Positions 58,967-64,000 of a stretch of DNA of 64,000 nt are shown in pieces. Made by a program: the position numbers and the translations under genes. The notes below the pieces were generated by a model. The model did not search any database. It was not told the origin of the DNA and saw nothing but the letters and a program-made list of their open reading frames with translations. The stretch covers positions 41,721 through 105,720 of the forward strand of contig JAVJVN010000022.1 of NCBI GenBank assembly GCA_040221055.1, written 5' to 3'. Each line of letters opens with the position of its first letter. The first letter of the stretch is position 1. The DNA comes from Rhodothermales bacterium. GTDB lineage: Bacteria > Bacteroidota > Rhodothermia > Rhodothermales > UBA10348.

Positions 58967-59584
58967 CTACGCGTCCAGGAACGCCCGGAGGAGCGCGGCG
59001 CCGGGGTCGGCGCTCTTCTCCGGATGGAATTGGACCGCGTGGAAATTGTCCCGTCGCATGCCCGACGAAAACGGAATCCCGTATTCGGTTTCGGCCACGG
59101 TCAGGGGACCGGTTTCAGCATAATAGGAATGTACGAAATACATGTACGGTTCGGCCTCTTCACCCGTGAATACACCTTTTCCGTCGTGCCGGACACGATT
59201 CCACCCGATCTGGGGGACCTTCAGTGCGGCGTGGGTGCCATCGGGTCGCGGCGCGCCGGGAAGATTATTGAACTTGCGTACCCGGTGCGGAAAAACCCCC
59301 AGGCAGGTCGTGTCGTTCTCTTCCGAATGCTCGCACAGGAGTTGGAGCCCGAGGCAGATGCCCAGAACCGGCTGCGTCAACGACCGGATGACCTCATCCA
59401 GGCCCCGTTCCCGGAGATAGGACATGGACGAGCGGGCTTCCCCGACGCCCGGGAAGATGACGCGGTCCGCGGCGCGCAGCTCGTCCGCGTCGTCCGTCAG
59501 CAACGGCTCCACCCCGAGGCGGCGGAGGGCAAACTCGACGCTGCGGACGTTTCCGGCATTGTATCGGACAATGGCGATGGACAT
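58967..59584 (-). CDS. hisH: imidazole glycerol phosphate synthase, glutaminase subunit
   Basis: 205 residues of a class I glutamine amidotransferase. The nucleophile C77 sits in GICLGLQLL, and the His-Glu pair in VQFHPEKS near the C-terminus completes the triad. It supplies ammonia to HisF. It overlaps the hisD-hisB stop by 1 base (TGATG). Confidence 0.95.
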   Translation of the reverse strand: MSIAIVRYNAGNVRSVEFALRRLGVEPLLTDDADELRAADRVIFPGVGEARSSMSYLRERGLDEVIRSLTQPVLGICLGLQLLCEHSEENDTTCLGVFPHRVRKFNNLPGAPRPDGTHAALKVPQIGWNRVRHDGKGVFTGEEAEPYMYFVHSYYAETGPLTVAETEYGIPFSSGMRRDNFHAVQFHPEKSADPGAALLRAFLDA

Positions 59585-61518
59585 CAGAGGGCCCCCTTCG
59601 TGCTGGGCAGGGCGTTCGAACCCGTGCGGCGGACGGCATCCCCGAGGGCGCGGGCAAACGCCTTGAACACCGATTCAATGACGTGGTGCTCGTTGTCGCC
59701 CGACGCCTGGATGTTCAGGTTCATGGCCGCCGCGTCGCTCAGGGACTTGAAGAAATGCTCGAACATTTCGGTCGGCACGTCGCCAATCCGTTCGCGCTCG
59801 AACGGCACATTCCAGACCAGCCAGGCACGCCCTGAGAGGTCCAGGGCGACCGACGCGAGCGCATCGTCCATCGGGGCCGTGAATCCGTAGCGGCCAATGC
59901 CGCGCTTGTCGCCGAGCGCTCGGTGGAGGGCCTGGCCGAGCACGATCGCCGTATCCTCCATGGTGTGATGCTCGTCGATGTGCAGGTCGCCGTCGCAGCG
60001 GATGGTCAAATCGATGCCGCTGTGCCGGGCAATCTGGTCCAGCATGTGATCCAGGAAGGCGAGTCCGCTCTCCGTGTGTGCCCGACCGGCGCCGTCGAGA
60101 TCCACATGGACCAGGATGTCGGTCTCGGCGGTCGTGCGGCGCACGAAGCCCGTGCGATTCGGTGTTTCGATGGATTCTCCGGCGTTCCGGCGATCGGCAT
60201 CCAACTGGATGGCATCCGTGCGCACACTCACGGCGCGGCCGTGTCCGGAGAGATGTTCGGCTTCCGCCATGGTGACGACGTGTGGCCCGAGGCGTCCGAG
60301 GCCCGCCTGGCTGGCCTGCTGGAAGGTGATCTTGCGAACGAAGGAATCGAGCGATACGCCGGACCACGCGCGGGCGGCGCCGCCGGTCGGCAGGGTGTGG
60401 TTCGTTCCCGATGCGTAATCGCCGAGTGATTCCGGCGTCCAGGGACCCACGAATACGCTGCCGGCGTGGCGGATGCGTGCTGCCACGAACTCGGGGCTCC
60501 GCGTGAGGACGATGAGATGCTCCGGTGCGTAGGCGTCCGAAAGGGCGAGGGCCTCGTCCAGGGTGTCCACCACCACGAGCGTGCTGCCCTTCAGCGCAGC
60601 ACGGGCCGTGTCGGCGCGGGGCAAGTCGGCCAATTGCCGCTCGATTTCGGTCTGGAGTTCGGCCACGATGGCGTCGCCGACCGATACCACGAACACGTGA
60701 CTGTCTGCGCCGTGCTCGGCCTGGGCCAGCATGTCGGCGGCCACGAATACCGGATTGGACGTTTCGTCCACCAGGATGGCCACTTCCGTGGGGCCCGCCG
60801 GCAGGTCCGTCGCAATGCCTTCGGCGGCAACGAGTTGCTTGGCCGCCGTCACGTACCGATTACCCGGGCCGAAAATCTTGTCCACGCGCGGCACGGTATC
60901 GGTGCCGTAGGCGAGGGCCGCGATCGCCTGGGCACCCCCGACGGCGCAGACGTGGGTGACCCCCGCCACGTTGGCGGCGTGCAGGATGGCGGGATGGATG
61001 GTGCCATCCTCACGGGGCGGGGTGCACAGGACGATTTCTTCGCAGCCCGCAATCCGGGCCGGGATGGCCAGCATGAGGACCGTGGAGAAGAGCGGTGCGG
61101 TGCCGCCCGGCACGTAAATGCCCACGCGTTCAATGGGTACCGAGCGCCGCCACACGCGCACGCCTTTGGTGGTTTCCAGTTCGATGGTGCCCTCGGCCTG
61201 TGCGGCGTGGAAGGCGTGGATGTTGCGTTCGGCCACCGCGATGGCGGCCACCAGATCGTCGTTCAGCTCGGCGGTCGCGCGGGCAGCCAGGAAGGGGTCC
61301 ACGCGGACGTCCGCAACGTCCACGCCGTCAAACCGGTTCGTGTACTCGCGCACGGCGGCATCGCCCCGGCGGCGGACGTCGTCCAGGATGGGCCGGACCG
61401 CCTGGAGTGCATCGGCCAGATCGCCGCCCGGACGACGGACGAGTTCGGGCCACGTGTTGCGTGCCGGATTGATGACCACGTTCAGGGGCATCGTATCAAA
61501 CGTATTGTCTTCAGCCAT
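59584..61518 (-). CDS. hisD-hisB: fused histidinol dehydrogenase - imidazoleglycerol-phosphate dehydratase
   Basis: 644 residues from the ATG at 61518, one base after the hisG stop. Residues of about 15-440 are a complete HisD ([71 protein letters not shown]). After a linker of about 20 residues, residues of about 450-640 are a complete IGPD/HisB ([50 protein letters not shown]). The two catalyse the last and the dehydratase steps. The fusion skips HisC, whose step lies between them. Confidence 0.93.
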   Translation of the reverse strand: MAEDNTFDTMPLNVVINPARNTWPELVRRPGGDLADALQAVRPILDDVRRRGDAAVREYTNRFDGVDVADVRVDPFLAARATAELNDDLVAAIAVAERNIHAFHAAQAEGTIELETTKGVRVWRRSVPIERVGIYVPGGTAPLFSTVLMLAIPARIAGCEEIVLCTPPREDGTIHPAILHAANVAGVTHVCAVGGAQAIAALAYGTDTVPRVDKIFGPGNRYVTAAKQLVAAEGIATDLPAGPTEVAILVDETSNPVFVAADMLAQAEHGADSHVFVVSVGDAIVAELQTEIERQLADLPRADTARAALKGSTLVVVDTLDEALALSDAYAPEHLIVLTRSPEFVAARIRHAGSVFVGPWTPESLGDYASGTNHTLPTGGAARAWSGVSLDSFVRKITFQQASQAGLGRLGPHVVTMAEAEHLSGHGRAVSVRTDAIQLDADRRNAGESIETPNRTGFVRRTTAETDILVHVDLDGAGRAHTESGLAFLDHMLDQIARHSGIDLTIRCDGDLHIDEHHTMEDTAIVLGQALHRALGDKRGIGRYGFTAPMDDALASVALDLSGRAWLVWNVPFERERIGDVPTEMFEHFFKSLSDAAAMNLNIQASGDNEHHVIESVFKAFARALGDAVRRTGSNALPSTKGAL

Positions 61519-61519
61519 G

Positions 61520-62407
61520 TCACTGCACCATTTTTTCGATCGGCGTGACGAGCATCCCTTCGGCGCCCGCCGCCTTGAGTTGTTCAATCACGTCCCAGAA
61601 CTGGTGGTCCGTGATGACCGAATGCACGCTGCTCCATCCGGGCTCGGCGAGGGGCATGACGGTGGGGGACTTCATGCCCGGGAGGATGGCCGTGACGTCC
61701 GCAATCCGGTCGTTCGGCACGTTCATGAGGATGTAGCGGAACTTGCGCGCCGTCTGGACAGATTTTATCCGGAAGCGGAGCTGCGCAATCAGGGCGAGCT
61801 GCTCGGGGGTCAGGTTGCGGTGCCCGAACAGCACGGCTTCCGACTGCATGATGACCTCGACTTCCTTCAGGCCGTTGCTGATGAGCGTGCTTCCCGAGGA
61901 GACCAGATCGCAGATCCCGTCGGCCAGGCCGATTCCCGGTGCGATTTCCACGCTGCCGCTGATTTCGTGGATGGAGGCGTCGACGCCCTCTTTTGCCAAC
62001 CACCGGCCGAGCAGGCCCGGGTAGGAGGTGGCCAAATGCCGTCCGGCCAGGTCCGCCGGCCCGGTGTAGGGCTCGGCCTTCGGGATGGCAATGGACAGCC
62101 GGCATTTGCCGAAGCCGAGGTTTTCGAGCACGTCCACGTCCCGCGTGCCCTCGAACAACACGTTCTCGCCCACAATCCCGATGTCGGCCACGCCGTCGGC
62201 CACGTATCCCGGAATGTCGTCGTCGCGCAGGAACAGCAGTTCCATGTCGAAATGCTCGGCGACGGCGCGCAGTTTGCGGTCGGGACGGCTGACTTTAATG
62301 CCGCAGGCGGCCAGCAAATCCATGGACGCATCGGACAGGCGGCCGGACTTCTGGATGGCCAGGCGTAGGGTGGAGGGTCGCTCAGCAGCGGGGCGTTTCG
62401 GGGTCAT
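61520..62407 (-). CDS. hisG: ATP phosphoribosyltransferase (long form)
   Basis: 295 residues from the ATG at 62407, just after the attenuator; earlier in-frame starts fall in the terminator hairpin. The long-form HisG is shown by [57 protein letters not shown] and a C-terminal regulatory domain with [20 protein letters not shown]. It commits ATP and PRPP to histidine synthesis and is feedback-inhibited by histidine in the family. Confidence 0.96.
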   Translation of the reverse strand: MTPKRPAAERPSTLRLAIQKSGRLSDASMDLLAACGIKVSRPDRKLRAVAEHFDMELLFLRDDDIPGYVADGVADIGIVGENVLFEGTRDVDVLENLGFGKCRLSIAIPKAEPYTGPADLAGRHLATSYPGLLGRWLAKEGVDASIHEISGSVEIAPGIGLADGICDLVSSGSTLISNGLKEVEVIMQSEAVLFGHRNLTPEQLALIAQLRFRIKSVQTARKFRYILMNVPNDRIADVTAILPGMKSPTVMPLAEPGWSSVHSVITDHQFWDVIEQLKAAGAEGMLVTPIEKMVQ

Positions 62408-62425
62408 GGTCTTGGCTTTGGAAAA

Positions 62426-62464
62426 TAAAAAAAGGCATCCCGGTACGAACGACCGGAATGCCTT
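62426..62464 (-). terminator. Rho-independent terminator of the his attenuator
   Basis: On the minus strand a stem of 7 bp (62458-62464 with 62432-62438), one mismatch and 5 bp (62452-62456 with 62440-62444) closes a 7-base loop and is followed by a U-rich tract. It sits 21 bases after the leader-peptide stop and 25 bases before hisG, so it lies in the hisG leader and not after a gene. A competing small hairpin (cacac/gtgtg) precedes it. Confidence 0.85.
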
Positions 62465-62484
62465 CACACTGGACCGTGTGGGCG

Positions 62485-62577
62485 CTACAGGTCGCTTGGG
62501 GTCGGACGGCTATGATGATGGAAGTGCAGCATGGGCGTATGAACGTCGCAAGGGGGCCGGAAGGATCCGCGCATCAT
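62485..62577 (-). CDS. hisL: his operon leader peptide
   Basis: A 30-codon ORF with two start ATGs at 62577 and 62574. It encodes M-M-R-G-S-F-R-P-P-C-D-V-H-T-P-M-L-H-F-H-H-H followed by S-R-P-T-P-S-D-L; five histidine codons fall within ten residues (13-22). Its stop (TAG) is 21 bases upstream of a U-tract terminator that precedes hisG. When histidyl-tRNA is scarce the ribosome should stall at the His codons and let transcription pass, the E. coli his mechanism. The inference rests on layout and composition; it is too short for homology. Confidence 0.7.
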   Translation of the reverse strand: MMRGSFRPPCDVHTPMLHFHHHSRPTPSDL

Positions 62578-62604
62578 GAACTCTTCAACTGTACTTTTGC
62601 TTCC

Positions 62605-63786
62605 ATGTCGACCGATTTCCATCAACATGTGGCGTGGACTTCCCACGCGCCGCTCGGCCTGCACGTGGACCGGGCCGAGGGGCCGTACATCTGGCTCAAG
62701 GACGGTCGCCGGATCCTGGATTTCATCAGTGGTATTGCGGTTTCATCGCTCGGCCACCGGCATCCCCGCGTGGTGGAGGCCATCAAGCGGCAGGTGGACC
62801 GGCACCTGCACGTCATGGTCTATGGCGAGTTCATCCAGGATGCGCAGGCGGATTTTGCCGGCTTGCTGGCGAGCGTCCTGCCGGGCGATTTGTCCGTGGC
62901 CTATTTCACGATGTCGGGCACGGAGGCCAATGAGGGCGCGCTGAAACTGGCCAAGAAGGCCACCGGCCGGCGGCGGCTCGTTGCGTTTACCGATTCCTAC
63001 CATGGCGATACGCACGGTTCGTTGTCCGTCACGGGTCGCGCGGTATACCGGGACCCGTTCCTGCCGTTGCTGCCGGACGTGACGTTCCTGCCGTTCGGGG
63101 ACCTGGACGCGTTGGATGCGATTGATGCGTCCGTCGCCGCGGTCATCACCGAGCCCATCCAGGGGGAGGGGGGTATCAATGTCCCGTCCACTGCATGGCA
63201 CCAGCGCCTTCGGATGCGCTGCACAGAGGTCGGCGCGCTGCTGATCTTCGACGAAATCCAGACGGGGTTCGGGCGCACGGGTACGCTCTTCGCGTGCGAA
63301 CAATTCGGCGTCGTGCCGGACATCATGACGCTGGCAAAGGCCATGGCCGGGGGCATGCCGCTCGGCGCTTTCGTGAGCCGTCCGGACATCATGTCGGTAC
63401 TGCGTGACAATCCGCCGCTGAGCCATGTCACCACATTCGGCGGCCACCCGGTGTCCTGCGCCGCCGCCCATGCCGCACTGAAGGTGCTGTTGGAGGAGCG
63501 GCTGCACGAGCGGGCGGCCGGGATCGAGGCGCGTGTCCGCGCGGCGCTCGATGTACCCCCGGTGGTGGAAATCCGGGGGATGGGCGCCATGCTCGGGATG
63601 GTGCTGCCCGACGCGGCCTTCACCGAACGCGTCGTGGGGCGCTGCCTGGAGCAGGGTGTCCTGCTGGGCTGGACCCTGCATTCCAACGCGCTGGTCCGGT
63701 TGGCTCCCCCGCTCACCATTCCGTGGGAGGTCCTGGATGAGGGCTTGGCGGTCATCCGGGCGGCGGTTGTGGAATCCGGTGCGTGA
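62605..63786 (+). CDS. class III PLP-dependent aminotransferase
   Basis: 393 residues from the ATG at 62605. The fold type I signature DEIQTGFGRTG and the PLP lysine K245 in MTLAKAMAGGMPLG are present, with SGTEANEGALKLAKK and TFGGHPVSCAAAHAAL. It resembles acetylornithine/succinyldiaminopimelate-type transaminases; the exact donor cannot be told. It is divergent from the his leader, only 27 bases apart, so their promoters must overlap each other's coding DNA. Confidence 0.88.
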   Translation: MSTDFHQHVAWTSHAPLGLHVDRAEGPYIWLKDGRRILDFISGIAVSSLGHRHPRVVEAIKRQVDRHLHVMVYGEFIQDAQADFAGLLASVLPGDLSVAYFTMSGTEANEGALKLAKKATGRRRLVAFTDSYHGDTHGSLSVTGRAVYRDPFLPLLPDVTFLPFGDLDALDAIDASVAAVITEPIQGEGGINVPSTAWHQRLRMRCTEVGALLIFDEIQTGFGRTGTLFACEQFGVVPDIMTLAKAMAGGMPLGAFVSRPDIMSVLRDNPPLSHVTTFGGHPVSCAAAHAALKVLLEERLHERAAGIEARVRAALDVPPVVEIRGMGAMLGMVLPDAAFTERVVGRCLEQGVLLGWTLHSNALVRLAPPLTIPWEVLDEGLAVIRAAVVESGA

Positions 63787-63806
63787 GACCGGCCTGAAAA
63801 CACGTC

Positions 63807-63842
63807 GGGGGGGCCCCCCCAGGGGGCAGCCCCCCCCCCCCC
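63807..63842 (+). repeat. G/C homopolymer tracts upstream of a secreted protein gene
   Basis: A run of 7 G, 7 C, A, 5 G, CAG and then 13 C (63830-63842) lies between the aminotransferase stop and the next start. Such runs slip during replication, so tract length may vary between cells. Sequencing error in the C run is also possible. Confidence 0.7.
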
Positions 63843-63893
63843 GAGTAACACGACCCAAGAACACACACCCTCTTCAAGACCACGAACAACGCC

Positions 63894-64000
63894 ATGAAAA
63901 ACTTCTTCGCTCTCGCCTTCGCCCTGACCTTCGCCTTCGCCGCCACGACCGCTTCCGCGCAGTCCAACACGGCCACGCAGAATGTGTCCATCAACGTCGC
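63894..64000 (+). CDS. exported protein, 5' part only
   Basis: 36 codons are visible before the window ends. The sequence is a signal peptide (MKNFFALAFALTFAFAATTASA) followed by QSNTATQNVSINV, so the mature protein starts with Q. The 13-C tract lies 52 bases before the start. No function can be given from this fragment. Confidence 0.6.
   Translation, partial: MKNFFALAFALTFAFAATTASAQSNTATQNVSINV

Overview
The window is a gene-dense stretch (roughly 60% G+C by eye) of a bacterial chromosome that most resembles a Rhodothermia-type member of the Bacteroidota/Rhodothermota. The reasons are: several secreted proteins with C-terminal type IX secretion (T9SS) sorting domains, two choice-of-anchor-B proteins, a TonB receptor paired with a DUF4249-like lipoprotein, a DUF1501/DUF1800 pair, an ATP synthase operon lacking the beta and epsilon genes, few Shine-Dalgarno sequences, and -7-like promoter elements. 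The species cannot be named from the sequence alone.

Layout. 1-6.2 kb: 3' part of L-serine dehydratase, a first choice-of-anchor-B protein, a di-heme peroxidase overlapping a fibronectin-III-like lipoprotein, and Dps. 6.3-13.1 kb: a second choice-of-anchor-B paralogue, then a tight operon of MEMO, a DUF2520 Rossmann protein, an unknown helical protein, a cyclophilin lipoprotein and LysS. 13.3-19.3 kb: a PAS/GAF histidine kinase that overlaps QueG tail to tail, two OmpA-family envelope proteins and ribosomal protein S20. 19.4-26.4 kb: M23 peptidase and bactofilin running straight into atpZ-atpI-atpBEFHAG. 26.5-33.8 kb: an NSS transporter, tRNA-Ser(GCU), a DUF4143 ATPase behind stacked palindromes, an MBL hydrolase, and a TonB receptor/DUF4249 pair. 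33.9-39.2 kb: hisF-hisIE, TauE/SafE permease, amidohydrolase, uvrB. 39.2-42.9 kb: an AT-rich island with two T9SS cargo genes, one a zinc metallopeptidase. 42.9-55.9 kb: multicopper oxidase, amidohydrolase, MarC, PrcB-like lipoprotein, DUF1501/DUF1800, a MacA/TolC/ATPase efflux set, a histidine phosphatase. 56-64 kb: tRNA-Ser(UGA), a T9SS protein, a LuxR-type regulator, a his operon (leader peptide, hisG, a fused hisD-hisB, hisH), a class III aminotransferase, and the start of a secreted protein.

The strongest unusual signals are these. (i) Both tRNA-Ser genes are followed by a large nested palindrome made of two mirror-image copies of the tRNA terminator, whose stems match but whose apical hairpins differ. 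(ii) A 30-codon histidine-rich leader ORF followed by a Rho-independent terminator sits directly before hisG, which is a classical attenuator layout. (iii) HisD and HisB (IGP dehydratase) are fused in one reading frame. (iv) A 37-bp array of stacked palindromes with a Fur-box-like core overlaps the start of a DUF4143 ATPase gene. (v) A near-perfect 38-bp palindrome lies inside the multicopper oxidase gene and shares its tip sequence with one of the tRNA elements.
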